64,000 nucleotides of DNA from Streptomyces profundus. GTDB taxonomy: Bacteria > Actinomycetota > Actinomycetes > Streptomycetales > Streptomycetaceae. This document shows positions 46,783 to 56,845 of the stretch, piece by piece (positions within the stretch are counted from its first letter, which is position 1; each line of letters opens with the position of its first letter). The notes beneath the pieces are model-generated. The model had not been told where the DNA came from. It searched no databases and saw only the letters and a list, made by a program, of their open reading frames with translations. The position numbers were made by a program, and so were the translations under genes. The stretch covers positions 2,108,001-2,172,000 of the forward strand of contig NZ_CP082362.1 of the NCBI RefSeq assembly GCF_020740535.1, in the 5' to 3' direction.

Positions 46783-47823
46783 TCAGTCCGCCGTGACCTC
46801 GGGTTTGGTGGCCGCGAAGTGACAGGCCGACGGATGCGCGACGGGCGGCCCCTCGGCCCGCAGATGCCCGGGAACGACCAGGTCCGGGTCCACGTCGGCG
46901 CACTTCTGCTGGGCCTTCCAACACCGGGTACGAAAATGGCATCCGGAGGGCGGATTGGCCGGAGAAGGCACATCTCCGGCGAGAATGATCCGTTCCCGCC
47001 GGCTGCTCGCCACCGGATCGGGCACCGGCACGGCGGAGAGCAGCGCCTGGGTGTACGGATGGGTCGGAAACCGGTAGATCTCCTCGTCGCTGCCGATCTC
47101 CACGACCCGCCCCAAATACATCACGCCGACACGGTCGGAGATATGGCGAACAATCGAAAGATCGTGGGCGATAAACATATACGACAGGCCAAACTCATTC
47201 TGTAGCCGCTCCATCAGGTTGATCACCTGGGCCTGCACGGAGACGTCCAGCGCGGAGACCGGCTCGTCGGCCACGATGATCTCCGGATTGAGGGCCAGAC
47301 CTCTGGCGATGCCGATACGCTGGCGCTGGCCGCCGGAGAACTGGTGCGGATAGCGGTTGATGTACTCGGGGTTGAGCCCGACCACGTCCAACAGCTCGCG
47401 CACCCTGGTCCTTCGGTCCCCCTTCGGCGCCACCTCGGGGTGGATCTCGAACGGCTCCCCGATGATGTCGCCCACCGTCATCCTGGGGTTGAGCGAGGTG
47501 TACGGGTCCTGGAACACCATCTGGATGTTCCGCCGCACCGCCTTCAGCGCCCGCCCGGACAGCCGGGAGATGTCCTCGCCCTTGTAGCGGATGGTGCCCG
47601 AGGTCGGCGACTCCAGGTTCATCAGGAGCTTCGCCACCGTCGACTTTCCGCACCCCGACTCGCCCACGATGCCCAGCGTCTCGCCGGGGTAGAGGGAGAG
47701 CGACACCCCGTCCACCGCCTTGACCGCGCCGATCTGCCGCCTGAACAGGATGCCCCGGGTCAGCGGGAAGTGCTTGACCAGATCGACGACCTCCAGGATC
47801 GGCTCGCCGCGTGGGTCACTCAC
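46783..47823 (-). CDS. oligopeptide ABC transporter ATP-binding protein (OppF type), operon 2
   Basis: A 346-residue ATPase. Walker [10 protein letters not shown], signature [11 protein letters not shown], Walker B IIVADEP, and a cysteine-bearing oligo_HPY tail ([14 protein letters not shown]). It is a close paralogue of the corresponding gene in operon 3. Bases 47341-47618 are almost identical to 54334-54611, while the flanks differ much more, a pattern that suggests gene conversion. It overlaps the OppD-type gene by eight bases. Confidence 0.93.
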   Translation of the reverse strand: MSDPRGEPILEVVDLVKHFPLTRGILFRRQIGAVKAVDGVSLSLYPGETLGIVGESGCGKSTVAKLLMNLESPTSGTIRYKGEDISRLSGRALKAVRRNIQMVFQDPYTSLNPRMTVGDIIGEPFEIHPEVAPKGDRRTRVRELLDVVGLNPEYINRYPHQFSGGQRQRIGIARGLALNPEIIVADEPVSALDVSVQAQVINLMERLQNEFGLSYMFIAHDLSIVRHISDRVGVMYLGRVVEIGSDEEIYRFPTHPYTQALLSAVPVPDPVASSRRERIILAGDVPSPANPPSGCHFRTRCWKAQQKCADVDPDLVVPGHLRAEGPPVAHPSACHFAATKPEVTAD

Positions 47824-48793
47824 CGACGGTCTCCTTCCAGAAGTGGCAGGCGCTCGACCGCAGGGGCGCGACCTCGTAGAGCGGGGGGCGGGGATCGACC
47901 CGGCAGACGTCCCGCGCCAGCGGGCAGCGCGGGTGATAGGGGCAACCCGCGGGAATACGCGCCAGGTTGGGCGGCAGGCCCTTGATCGCGCGCAGCTCGC
48001 CCCCCTTGTGGTCGAGGCGCGGGATCGACTCCAGCAGGCCCTTGGTGTACGGATGCGCCGGCCGGCTGTACAGCTCGTGCACCGGGGCGTTCTCCACGAT
48101 CCGGCCCGCGTACATCACCGCGATCCGGTCCGCCACTCCGGCGACCACGCCCAGATCGTGGGTGATCAGGATCAGTCCCATCCGGAACTCGCGTTGCAAC
48201 TCCCCCAGCAGGTCCATCACCTGGGCCTGCACGGTGACGTCCAGCGCGGTGGTCGGCTCGTCCGCGATGATCAGCTCGGGCTCCAGGGCCAGCGCCATCG
48301 CGATCATGATCCGCTGCCGCATACCGCCGGAGAACTGGTGCGGATAGTCGTTGACCCGCTCCCTGGCGGCCGGGATGCGCACCCGCTCCATCAGCTCGAT
48401 GGCCCTGGCCTTCGCCTCCTTGCGGCCCGCGCCCCGGTGCACCCGGAACATCTCGCCCAGCTGGTAGCCCACGCTCAGCACCGGGTTGAGCGAGGAGAGC
48501 GCGTCCTGGAAGATCATCGCGATCTTCTCGCCCCTGATCCGGCGGCGCTCCTCGGCGCGGAGGGTGAGCAGGTCCCGGCCCTGGAAGCGCACCTCGCCCC
48601 CGGCGATCCGGCCGGGTGGCGAGTCCAGGATGCCCATGACCGCCTGCGCGGTGACGGACTTGCCCGAGCCCGACTCCCCCAGCACGGCGAGCGTCTCGCC
48701 GGCGTCCACCGAGTAGCTGACCCCGTTGACCGCCTGGATCAGCCCGTCCCTGGTCTGGAACTCCACGCGCAGATCGCGGACTTCGAGCAGCAT
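47816..48793 (-). CDS. oligopeptide ABC transporter ATP-binding protein (OppD type), operon 2
   Basis: A 325-residue ATPase from the ATG giving [12 protein letters not shown]; the earlier part of the frame lacks support. Walker [10 protein letters not shown], signature [11 protein letters not shown], Walker [12 protein letters not shown], and an oligo_HPY tail with [14 protein letters not shown]. It is a close paralogue of the operon 3 gene at 54806-55840. Twenty-two bases separate it from the OppC-type gene. Confidence 0.93.
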   Translation of the reverse strand: MLLEVRDLRVEFQTRDGLIQAVNGVSYSVDAGETLAVLGESGSGKSVTAQAVMGILDSPPGRIAGGEVRFQGRDLLTLRAEERRRIRGEKIAMIFQDALSSLNPVLSVGYQLGEMFRVHRGAGRKEAKARAIELMERVRIPAARERVNDYPHQFSGGMRQRIMIAMALALEPELIIADEPTTALDVTVQAQVMDLLGELQREFRMGLILITHDLGVVAGVADRIAVMYAGRIVENAPVHELYSRPAHPYTKGLLESIPRLDHKGGELRAIKGLPPNLARIPAGCPYHPRCPLARDVCRVDPRPPLYEVAPLRSSACHFWKETVGE

Positions 48794-48815
48794 CGCGTCT
48801 CCTTCCCTTCGCCCC

Positions 48816-49760
48816 TCAGCGCAGCCTGGGATCGAGGGCATCGCGTACCGCGTCGCCCAGCATGATGAAGGCCAGCACCGTGATGCTCAGCGCGGCGGCC
48901 GGATAGAGCAGGATGTGGGGCGCGTTGCGGAACTGCATGCCGTCCGAAGCGGCCGAGATGTCCACGCCCCAGGACACGGTGGGCGGCCGGAGGCCCACGC
49001 CCAGATAGCTGAGCGTGGCCTCAAGCGCGATGAAGGTGCCCAGCATGATGGTGGCCATCACGATCACCGGGGCGATGGCGTTGGGCATGATGTGCCGCAG
49101 CAGCATCCTGGTGTTGCTGGCGCCGAGGGCGCGGGCCGCCTGCACGTAGTCGTTCTGCTTGGCGGTGATCACCGCTCCCCTGGCGATGCGGGCGATCTGC
49201 GGCCAGCCAAGCGCGGCGATCACCAGCACCACCGGCCAGATCCCGCTGAGCGTGATCATGCTCAGGAAGACGATGGCGCCCAGCACCATGGGGATGCCGA
49301 AGAACACGTCGGTCAGCCGGGAGAGCAGGGTGTCCCAGAACCCGCCGTAGAAGCCGGCCAGGCTGCCGACCACCGCGCCGACCAGGGCGACGCCGAGTGT
49401 GGCGCAGACGCCGACCGCGATCGAGGCCCGGGCGCCGTAGACGGTGCGGGTGTAGACGTCGCAGCCCTGGGTGTCGAAGCCGAACCAGTGCCCCGCGCTG
49501 GGCCCTTCCAGGGAGCGGCCCAGCTGGCAGTGGACGGGGCTGCGCGAGGCGATCAGGGACGGCCACAGGGAGATCAGCACCAGAAAGAGAATGAGCAGCG
49601 CCGAGATCACAAAGATCGGGTTGCGACGCAGATCGTGCCAGGCGTCCGACCAGAGGCTGCGCGCCTCCTCCGGCACCGGCTCGACGCCGGTCACCCCCAA
49701 CGCCTTGGCGCCCGCGTCCTCCTGGCCCCCGAACGGCGGTTGCGACGTGGGTTCAGGCAT
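48816..49760 (-). CDS. oligopeptide ABC transporter permease (OppC type), operon 2
   Basis: A 314-residue permease. An N-terminal soluble part of 40 residues, then six spans, with the EAA loop DYVQAARALGASNTRM near residue 208. It starts within the last eight bases of the OppB-type gene. It differs from the operon 3 paralogue mostly in the first extracellular loop (SPVHCQLGRSLEGPS), which has an added cysteine. Confidence 0.93.
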   Translation of the reverse strand: MPEPTSQPPFGGQEDAGAKALGVTGVEPVPEEARSLWSDAWHDLRRNPIFVISALLILFLVLISLWPSLIASRSPVHCQLGRSLEGPSAGHWFGFDTQGCDVYTRTVYGARASIAVGVCATLGVALVGAVVGSLAGFYGGFWDTLLSRLTDVFFGIPMVLGAIVFLSMITLSGIWPVVLVIAALGWPQIARIARGAVITAKQNDYVQAARALGASNTRMLLRHIMPNAIAPVIVMATIMLGTFIALEATLSYLGVGLRPPTVSWGVDISAASDGMQFRNAPHILLYPAAALSITVLAFIMLGDAVRDALDPRLR

Positions 49761-50676
49761 AGCGAATCCTCGGGTCGAGCACGGCGTAGAGGAGGTCGAC
49801 CAGCAGGTTGGCCAGCAGGAAGATCAGCACCAGCACCACGACGAAGCCGACGACGGTCGGGGAGTTCTGCCGGAGGATGCCCTGGAAGAGCTGGTAGCCG
49901 ACGCCCTGGATGTTGAAGATCCGCTCGGTGACGATGGCGCCGGCCATCAGGTTGCCGATGTCGGCGCCGAGGTAGGTCACCACCGGGATCAGGGAGTTGC
50001 GCAGCAGGTGCCGCACGGTCACCCGCCGCCTGGGCAGCCCCTTGGCCACGGCCGTGCGGATGTAGTCGGCGCGGATGTTCTCCGCCACCGAGGTCCTGGT
50101 CAGCCTGGTGACATAGGCGAGCGAGACCAGCGCGAGGATCATCCCCGGCACGATCAGCTCGTCGATCCGGCCCTCGGGCCCGACCGCGGGATCGATCCAG
50201 CCGAACTCGACCCCGAGGAAGTACTGGAGCGTGGTGCCCAGCACGAAGGTCGGGATCGCGATCACCACCAGGGTCAGCACCAGCACCGAGGTGTCCAGCG
50301 AACGGCCGCGCCGCAGGCCGGTGATGACGCCCAGGGTGATGCCGATGATCACTTCGAAGATGAGCGCGACCAACATCAGTCGCGCGCTGATCGGGAAGGC
50401 CCGTCCCATCAGGTCGATCACCGGCTCGCCGTTGAAGGCCGTACCGAAGTCGCCGGTGAAGATCTTGCCCATGTAGAGCACGTACTGCTGCCACACCGGC
50501 TTGTCGAGGTTGAACTCGGCCCGCAGCGCGGCGGCGGTCGCCGGGTCGGGACCGCGGTCCCCGAAGAGGGCGGCCACCGGATCGCCCAGCGCGTAGACCA
50601 TCAGGAAGATCAGGAAGGTGGCGCCGATGAAGACCGGGATCATCTGGAGCAGGCGCCGGATGACGTAGCGTCCCAT
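49753..50676 (-). CDS. oligopeptide ABC transporter permease (OppB type), operon 2
   Basis: A 307-residue permease. MGRYVIRRLLQMIPVFIGATFLIF start, six spans, EAA loop DYIRTAVAKGLPRRRV near residue 200. It is nearly the same as the operon 3 permease in its first 25 residues and has the same length. It follows the binding protein gene by 28 bases without the hairpin seen in the other two operons. Confidence 0.93.
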   Translation of the reverse strand: MGRYVIRRLLQMIPVFIGATFLIFLMVYALGDPVAALFGDRGPDPATAAALRAEFNLDKPVWQQYVLYMGKIFTGDFGTAFNGEPVIDLMGRAFPISARLMLVALIFEVIIGITLGVITGLRRGRSLDTSVLVLTLVVIAIPTFVLGTTLQYFLGVEFGWIDPAVGPEGRIDELIVPGMILALVSLAYVTRLTRTSVAENIRADYIRTAVAKGLPRRRVTVRHLLRNSLIPVVTYLGADIGNLMAGAIVTERIFNIQGVGYQLFQGILRQNSPTVVGFVVVLVLIFLLANLLVDLLYAVLDPRIRYA

Positions 50677-50704
50677 GGGGCCTCCGATGGGGAGCGAGGC
50701 GGGG

Positions 50705-52342
50705 TCAGCCGACGGTGATGTCGGTGAAGACCGGCACCGAGAACGGGTTCAGCCGCACGTCCCGCAGGCGTTCCGAGTAGCCGGCGGTGCCGTTCTGGTA
50801 CCACAGCGGGATGGCCGGCAGATCGTCCACGAGCACCTGCTCGGCGTCCTGGAAGAGGCTCACCGAATCGTCCTCGTTGTCCGCCGAGTTGGCCTCGTCG
50901 ACCAGCGCGTCGAACTCCTCGCTGCTGTAGCCGCCGTCGTTGGAGGAGGCGTCCGTGTAGTAGAGCGGCTGGAGGAAGTTCTGGATCAGCGGGTAGTCCA
51001 TCTGCCAGCCGGTGCGGAACATCCCGGTCATCTCGCGGTTGGAGATCTGGTTGCGGAAGTCGGCGAACGTCGGCACCGGGTTGACGGTGCAGGCGTTCTC
51101 GCTCTCCAGGGCGTTGTTGACGCTGTTGCAGACCGCGTCGAGCCACTGCCGGTGCGAGCCGGTGTCCACGTTGGACGAGAGGGTGACCCGGCCGCCGGGC
51201 AGGCCGCCGGCCTCGTCGATCAACTCCTTGGCGCGGTCCGGGTGGTACTCGCAGACCTCGCCGCAGAGCCCCTCCTGGAAGCCGCCGGCGTCGCCGAGCA
51301 CCGGCGAGGTGAAGTCGCTGGCCGGGGTGCGGGTGTCCTGGAAGATCCGCTGGGTGATCTCCTCGCGGTTGATGGCCATCGACAGGCCCTGGCGCAGCTT
51401 GACGCCGTCGTCGCCCGACCAGGCGTCGTCGTACAGCGGGAAGCTGACGGTCTGGATGATCCCCGCCGGCTGGTTGATGTAGCGGTCGCCGAGATCGGAC
51501 CGCGCGTTCTTCAGCTGCGAGGCCGGCACATCGTCGATCAGGTCGAGGTTGCCGGCCTGGAGGTCGGTGTAGGCGGTGTTGTTGTCGGTGTAGACCCGCA
51601 GTTCGACTCCGTCGTTCCGCGCGTCGTCCGGGCCGCTGTAGTCGTCGTAGCGGACCAGGTTCATCCGCTGGCTGCGCTGGTAGGAGTCGATCTGGTACGG
51701 GCCGTTGCCGACCGGCTTGGCCAGCCAGGCGTCATGGTCCTCGAAGAACGCCTGCGGCAGCGGGGCGTAGGCGGCGTAGCCCAGGGTCTCGGGCCAGAGC
51801 GCGAAGGGTTCGGAGAGCCGGACCTCGAAGGTGTGCTCGCCGGTCACCTCAAGGCCGCTGAGGGTGTCGGCGGTGGCCTCGGCCCCCTCCTCCTCCGGGT
51901 GGACCTCGTCATAGCCCTCGATGAACTGGAAGAAGTAGCTGGCCACCTGCGCGTTGTCCAGATGCGCGCCGTAGTTCCAGGCGTCCACGTAGGAGTCGGC
52001 GGTGACGGGCGTCCCGTCCTGGAACTGCCAGCCGTCCTTGATGGTGACGGTGAAGTTCCGCTGGTCCTCGGTCTCGATGGACTCGGCCATCATGTCCTCG
52101 GCCTCGCCGGTCTCCGGGTTGTACCGCTTGAGCCCCCGGAAGATCATGTCGAGCACCTTGCCGCCCTGCACCTCGTTGGTGTTGGCCGGCTCCAACGGAT
52201 GCTGGGGATCGCCCCAGGAGGCCCGGATCACCCCGGAGCCGCCCCCGTCGCCTCCCGAGTCGCCGCCGCCGCAGCCCGTGGCGACCAGGGCGACGGCCGT
52301 CGCCCCGACGAGGACTGAGCGCAGACGGATGCTGCCGGGCAT
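50705..52342 (-). CDS. oligopeptide-binding lipoprotein (SBP family 5), operon 2
   Basis: A 545-residue lipoprotein. Lipobox V-A-T-G-C at about residue 24 and a Gly/Asp linker. The mature part starts GVIRASWGDPQHPLEPANTNE and keeps the family pattern (AESIETEDQRNFTVTIKDGWQFQDGTPVTA). It is the first gene of the operon, with GGAGG nine bases before the ATG. It is divergent from the Asp-box lipoprotein gene across a 176-base gap. Confidence 0.93.
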   Translation of the reverse strand: MPGSIRLRSVLVGATAVALVATGCGGGDSGGDGGGSGVIRASWGDPQHPLEPANTNEVQGGKVLDMIFRGLKRYNPETGEAEDMMAESIETEDQRNFTVTIKDGWQFQDGTPVTADSYVDAWNYGAHLDNAQVASYFFQFIEGYDEVHPEEEGAEATADTLSGLEVTGEHTFEVRLSEPFALWPETLGYAAYAPLPQAFFEDHDAWLAKPVGNGPYQIDSYQRSQRMNLVRYDDYSGPDDARNDGVELRVYTDNNTAYTDLQAGNLDLIDDVPASQLKNARSDLGDRYINQPAGIIQTVSFPLYDDAWSGDDGVKLRQGLSMAINREEITQRIFQDTRTPASDFTSPVLGDAGGFQEGLCGEVCEYHPDRAKELIDEAGGLPGGRVTLSSNVDTGSHRQWLDAVCNSVNNALESENACTVNPVPTFADFRNQISNREMTGMFRTGWQMDYPLIQNFLQPLYYTDASSNDGGYSSEEFDALVDEANSADNEDDSVSLFQDAEQVLVDDLPAIPLWYQNGTAGYSERLRDVRLNPFSVPVFTDITVG

Positions 52343-52518
52343 GGGCGCCTCCTGCGAGGGGAGTGGATGCGGTTATCCGGCGATGGGGGAAATATCCCGG
52401 GTTCACGCCGCGTCCGTCCCTTGTATCCCTATTTACAGCCAATCAGACGCGCATCATCCCGGAGTGTTGCCCGAAAACCCCCATATGCCGGACCGCCCCG
52501 CTGGGTTATCGTCCGGCC

Positions 52519-53709
52519 ATGGCACGCAGGTCCCCCCTCCCGCAGGTGCTGCTGCTGGCCACGCTGGCCCTGTTGAGCTGCACCGCTACCGAACAGACCA
52601 CCGACGACCCGGCCGCGTCCGAGGCGCCGACCCCGACGCCGCGCGCCGTTCCCTCGATCGCCCCACCGCCGATCCCCTCGGCCCCTGAGCTTTCCGGCCA
52701 GGTGACACAGCTGAGCCTCGCCGGTCCTGACCACGCCGCCGCGCTGCTGATCGGCTGCTCCCCGGCGGACGGCACGGACGACTGCCCCTACCACGTCGCC
52801 GTCCTCGAATCCGACCAGTGGCAGGTCAGGGAGACCCCGCTGCCCCCCACCCCGCGCGGCGGCAGCCTCTACACCGTGGAGGCGGTGGGCACCGAGGCGC
52901 TGCGGATCTCAAGCGGCGAACAGGACTGGGTCTCCAGCGACGGCGGCCGGCACTGGACCCCCGCCGAGCCCACCGCGACGGAGTCCGTCCCCGAGATCCC
53001 CCCGGGGGCCGTGCCGAGGCCGGCCGGCCAGAACGCCGACGACCGGGCCATCGAGGTGCTGCTGCCGGAGACCGCCGAGGCGCGCCGGCTCGCCGAGCAG
53101 CCGCCGCTGACCGAGCTCGGCCGCCCGGGGCCACTGCCGGACGGCGGCTGGTGGGTGGCCGGGCTCGACCCGGAGACGGAACAGCCGGACATCGCCGTCA
53201 CCAGGGACGCCGGGCGCGGCTGGCAGCGGCTCGGGCTGCTCGACGCGATCCCGACGCCGCACCCGCACGAGGTCAACTCCCTGGTGCTGGCCGCAGGACC
53301 CACCGACTGGTACGTGCTGGCCAGCGGCAACGGGGCGGTGGGCACCGGCGGCGCGGCGCTGACCACCAGCCTGCTCACCGTCTACCGCAGCTCCGACGAG
53401 GGCGCCAGCTGGCGGCCCACCTGGTCACCCGGCTCGGGCCCCGGGCCGCAGTCGCTGGTGGGCACGCCGATCGCCGGCGCCGACGGCAGCCTCACGGTCT
53501 ACTCGTTCGACGCCATCTACACCAGCACCGACCGGGCCCTGAGCTTCGCCGTCACCCGCCAGGGCGCGCCCCCCGAGCTGCCCGAGCTGACACCGGCCGG
53601 TCATCTCCTCACCGACCTGGGCCAGCCCGGGCACTACCGGCTCTCGGCCGACGGGTTCAGCTGGCGCACCGTGATCCTCGGCGGACGGGACCGCGCGGGC
53701 GCCGGCTGA
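52519..53709 (+). CDS. Asp-box (BNR) beta-propeller lipoprotein
   Basis: A 396-residue exported protein. It starts with a hydrophobic segment and a probable lipobox L-L-S-C near residue 18. Asp-box motifs (S-x-D-x-G-x-x-W type) recur at intervals: SSDGGRHW, TRDAGRGW, SSDEGASW and a degenerate STDRALSF, which suits a sialidase-like propeller without sialidase catalytic residues that I can see. It stands convergent to operon 3 and divergent from operon 2, and so interrupts the two peptide operons. It may be a surface binding protein. I would not assign it a role in peptide uptake from position alone. Confidence 0.82.
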   Translation: MARRSPLPQVLLLATLALLSCTATEQTTDDPAASEAPTPTPRAVPSIAPPPIPSAPELSGQVTQLSLAGPDHAAALLIGCSPADGTDDCPYHVAVLESDQWQVRETPLPPTPRGGSLYTVEAVGTEALRISSGEQDWVSSDGGRHWTPAEPTATESVPEIPPGAVPRPAGQNADDRAIEVLLPETAEARRLAEQPPLTELGRPGPLPDGGWWVAGLDPETEQPDIAVTRDAGRGWQRLGLLDAIPTPHPHEVNSLVLAAGPTDWYVLASGNGAVGTGGAALTTSLLTVYRSSDEGASWRPTWSPGSGPGPQSLVGTPIAGADGSLTVYSFDAIYTSTDRALSFAVTRQGAPPELPELTPAGHLLTDLGQPGHYRLSADGFSWRTVILGGRDRAGAG

Positions 53710-53711
53710 GC

Positions 53712-53728
53712 GCACGTCTCAGACGTGC
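53712..53728. terminator. short bidirectional hairpin
   Basis: GCACG-TCTCAGA-CGTGC lies between the convergent stops and overlaps the operon 3 stop codon. Its arms can extend to eight bases around a single base. It is weak. Confidence 0.35.
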
Positions 53729-54813
53729 ACCACGTCCCGCTCCTCGGCGAAGTGGCAGGCCGACAAGTGCGCGGCCCCCGCGGACTCGGCACCGCCGGCG
53801 GCGGGGCCCTCAGGGCTTTCGGAACCCTCGGAGCCCTCAACGGGCTTCGGCTGGAACCGTTCGGGCACCGCCAGCAGCGGCACCTCCTCGGCGCAGCGGT
53901 CCTGCGCCTTCCAGCAGCGGGTGCGGAAGCGGCAGCCGGACGGCGGGTTGGCCGGGGACGGCACGTCGCCGACCAGGATGATCCGCTCGCGCGCCTCCCG
54001 CACCTCCGGGTCCGGCTGCGGCACGGCGGAGAGCAGCGCCTGGGTGTACGGATGGGTCGGGTGGTCGTAGATCTCGGTGTCGGTACCGACCTCGGCCAGC
54101 TTCCCCAGGTACATCACGCCGACCCGGTCGGAGATGTGCCGCACGATCGACAGGTCGTGGGCGATGAACACATAGGAGAGGTTGAACTCGTTCTGTAGCC
54201 GCTCCATCAGGTTGATCACCTGGGCCTGCACGGAGACGTCCAGCGCGGAGACCGGCTCGTCACAGATGATGATCTCCGGGTTGAGCGCGAGCCCACGGGC
54301 GATGCCGATGCGCTGGCGCTGGCCGCCGGAGAACTGGTGCGGATAGCGGTTGATGTACTCGGGGTTGAGCCCGACCACGTCCAACAGCTCGCGCACCTTG
54401 GTCCGCCGGTCCCCCTTCGGCGCCACCTCGGGGTGGATCTCGAACGGCTCCCCGATGATGTCGCCCACCGTCATCCGGGGGTTGAGCGAGGTGTACGGGT
54501 CCTGGAACACCATCTGGATGTTCCGCCGCACCGCCTTCAGCGCCCGCCCGGACAGCCGGGAGATGTCCTCGCCCTTGTAGCGGATGGTGCCCGAGGTCGG
54601 CGACTCCAGGCTCATCAGGAGCCTCGCCACCGTCGACTTTCCGCACCCCGACTCGCCCACGATGCCCAGCGTCTCGCCCTGGTACAGCTCGAAGGAGACA
54701 TCGTCCACGGCCTTGACCGCGCCGATCTTCCGCTTGAACAGGATGCCCTGGGTCAGCGGGAAGTGCTTGACCAGGTTGGTCACTTCCAGGATGGGCTCGC
54801 CCCGGTCAGCCAT
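53719..54813 (-). CDS. oligopeptide ABC transporter ATP-binding protein (OppF type), operon 3
   Basis: A 364-residue ATPase. Walker [10 protein letters not shown], signature [11 protein letters not shown], Walker B IIICDEP (Cys where operon 2 has Ala), and [14 protein letters not shown] in the oligo_HPY tail. An extra Glu/Ser/Pro/Gly-rich insert near residue 325 ([12 protein letters not shown]) lengthens it over operon 2. Bases 54334-54611 match 47341-47618 of operon 2 almost exactly. It overlaps the OppD-type gene by eight bases. Confidence 0.93.
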   Translation of the reverse strand: MADRGEPILEVTNLVKHFPLTQGILFKRKIGAVKAVDDVSFELYQGETLGIVGESGCGKSTVARLLMSLESPTSGTIRYKGEDISRLSGRALKAVRRNIQMVFQDPYTSLNPRMTVGDIIGEPFEIHPEVAPKGDRRTKVRELLDVVGLNPEYINRYPHQFSGGQRQRIGIARGLALNPEIIICDEPVSALDVSVQAQVINLMERLQNEFNLSYVFIAHDLSIVRHISDRVGVMYLGKLAEVGTDTEIYDHPTHPYTQALLSAVPQPDPEVREARERIILVGDVPSPANPPSGCRFRTRCWKAQDRCAEEVPLLAVPERFQPKPVEGSEGSESPEGPAAGGAESAGAAHLSACHFAEERDVVHV

Positions 54814-55840
54814 GGATCGTCTCCTTCCAGAAGTGGCACGCGCTCCGCCGGCCGCCGATGGGGCCGCCGTCCTGCTCCAGGACGTCGGCCAGCGGCGGCG
54901 CCTCCTCGCGGCAGATGTCCTGCGCCAGCGGGCAGCGCGGGTTGAACGCGCAGCCCTGTGGGATCGCGGTGAGGCTGGGCGGCATCCCCTGGATCGCGTA
55001 GAGGTCCTTGCCCTTGTGGTCCAGGCGCGGGATCGACTCCAGCAGACCCTTGGTGTACGGATGCGCGGGCCGCTTGTACAGCTCGTGCACCGGGGCGGTC
55101 TCCACGATCCGGCCCGCGTACATCACCGCGATCTTGTCGGCGACGTCCGCCACCACGCCCAGGTCGTGGGTGATCAGGATCAGGCCCATCTGGAAGTCCC
55201 GCTGCAACTCGGCCAGCAGGTCCATCACCTGGGCCTGCACCGTGACGTCCAGCGCGGTGGTCGGCTCGTCCGCGATGATCACGTCCGGCTCCAGGGCCAG
55301 CGCCATCGCGATCATGATCCGCTGCCGCATACCGCCGGAGAACTGGTGTGGATAGTCGTTGACCCGCTCCTTGGCGGCCGGGATGCGGACCCGGTCCATC
55401 AGCTCGATGGCCTTGGCCTTCGCCACCTTGCGGCTGTCGCCCCGGTGCACCCGGAACATCTCGCCCAGCTGGTAGCCCACGCTCAGCACCGGGTTGAGCG
55501 AGGAGAGCGCGTCCTGGAAGATCATCGCGATCTTGTCGCCGCGCAGCGACTGCCGCTCGTCCTCGGACATCTTGAGCATGTCCTGGCCGCGGTAGAGGAT
55601 CTCGCCACCGGTGATCCTCCCGGGCGGGATGTCCAGGATGCCCATGATGGTCTGCGCGGTCACCGACTTGCCGGAGCCGGACTCGCCGAGCACCGCGAGG
55701 GTCTCCCCCGCGTCCACCGTGTAGCTGACGCCGTTGACCGCCTTGGCCGCGCCCTCTCTGGTGCGGAACTCGACATGCAGGTCCCGGACTTCGAGCAGCG
55801 GAACGCCGGGGATATCCGCCTTGGTCATTTCAATCGACAC
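54806..55840 (-). CDS. oligopeptide ABC transporter ATP-binding protein (OppD type), operon 3
   Basis: A 344-residue ATPase from the GTG giving [15 protein letters not shown] upstream. Walker [10 protein letters not shown], signature [11 protein letters not shown], Walker [12 protein letters not shown], cysteine-bearing tail [14 protein letters not shown]. It is a close paralogue of the operon 2 gene at 47816-48793. It is 15 bases after the OppC-type gene. Confidence 0.93.
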   Translation of the reverse strand: MSIEMTKADIPGVPLLEVRDLHVEFRTREGAAKAVNGVSYTVDAGETLAVLGESGSGKSVTAQTIMGILDIPPGRITGGEILYRGQDMLKMSEDERQSLRGDKIAMIFQDALSSLNPVLSVGYQLGEMFRVHRGDSRKVAKAKAIELMDRVRIPAAKERVNDYPHQFSGGMRQRIMIAMALALEPDVIIADEPTTALDVTVQAQVMDLLAELQRDFQMGLILITHDLGVVADVADKIAVMYAGRIVETAPVHELYKRPAHPYTKGLLESIPRLDHKGKDLYAIQGMPPSLTAIPQGCAFNPRCPLAQDICREEAPPLADVLEQDGGPIGGRRSACHFWKETIHG

Positions 55841-55855
55841 GCGCGTATCTCCAAC

Positions 55856-56845
55856 TCAGCGCAGCTTGGGGTCGAGGGCGTCACGCACGGCGTCCCCCAG
55901 CATCAGGAAGGACAGGATGGTGATGCTCAGCAGGATCGACGGGTAGAGCAGCACATGGGGCGCCACCCGGATCTGCTGCCGCGCCCGGTTGATGTCGCCG
56001 CCCCAGGAGATCGCCGGGTCGGAGAGCCCGATGCCCAGGAAGGAGAGCACCGCCTCGGCCGTGATGTAGCCGCCGAGCGCGATCATCGCCACCACGATCA
56101 CCGGCGCCGCCGCGTTGGGCAGCACATGCCGCAACAGGATGCGCCAGGTGCCCGCGCCCAGCGAACGGGCCGCCGTCACGTAGTCCGACTGTTTGATGGA
56201 GATCACCGAACCGCGCATCACCCTGGCGATCGTGGTCCAGCCCAGGAAGGCCAGGGCGAACGTCACCGTCCAGATGGTCCTGGTGTCGAACGACACCAGG
56301 ATCACCATGCCGCCCAGCAGGAACGGGATGCCCATGAAGGTGTCGGTGATCCGGGAGAGCACCGCGTCCACCCAGCCGCCGAAGTAGCCGGCGATCATGC
56401 CGATCAGACCGCCGAAGATCAGCACCAGGCCGGTCACACAGATGCCGATGATGATCGACGCCCTGGCCCCGTAGATCATCCGCGCGTAGATGCTCTGACC
56501 CTGCTGGTTGTAGCCGAGCCACTCGGGCTGGAAGAAGTGGGTCAGCTCCGGCTTCTCCAGGTACTTGTTCTGGAGGTCGGCGGCGCGCGGGCTGACGCTG
56601 GTGAACCAGCCGGGGAAGGCGGCCATCACCAGCAGGAAGAGGATGATCACCGCCGCGATCAGGAAGGTCGGCTTGCGGACCAGGTCGTGGAGCGCGTCGG
56701 ACAGGAGGCTCCGCGGCCTGCCGGGCACCGGCCCCGACTCGGCCATCACCGGCGGCTCGCCGTCGGCGGTGACCCCGACGTCGGCCTGCTTCGGCACCCC
56801 GGCCTTCAGGGACTTGCTTACCTCCGCGGCTTCGAACTCAGGCAT
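55856..56845 (-). CDS. oligopeptide ABC transporter permease (OppC type), operon 3
   Basis: A 329-residue permease. An N-terminal soluble 50 residues, six spans and the EAA loop DYVTAARSLGAGTWRI near residue 220. It starts inside the last eight bases of the OppB-type gene. The first extracellular loop lacks the cysteine present in the operon 2 protein, and it reads LQNKYLEKPELTHFFQPEW. Confidence 0.93.
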   Translation of the reverse strand: MPEFEAAEVSKSLKAGVPKQADVGVTADGEPPVMAESGPVPGRPRSLLSDALHDLVRKPTFLIAAVIILFLLVMAAFPGWFTSVSPRAADLQNKYLEKPELTHFFQPEWLGYNQQGQSIYARMIYGARASIIIGICVTGLVLIFGGLIGMIAGYFGGWVDAVLSRITDTFMGIPFLLGGMVILVSFDTRTIWTVTFALAFLGWTTIARVMRGSVISIKQSDYVTAARSLGAGTWRILLRHVLPNAAAPVIVVAMIALGGYITAEAVLSFLGIGLSDPAISWGGDINRARQQIRVAPHVLLYPSILLSITILSFLMLGDAVRDALDPKLR

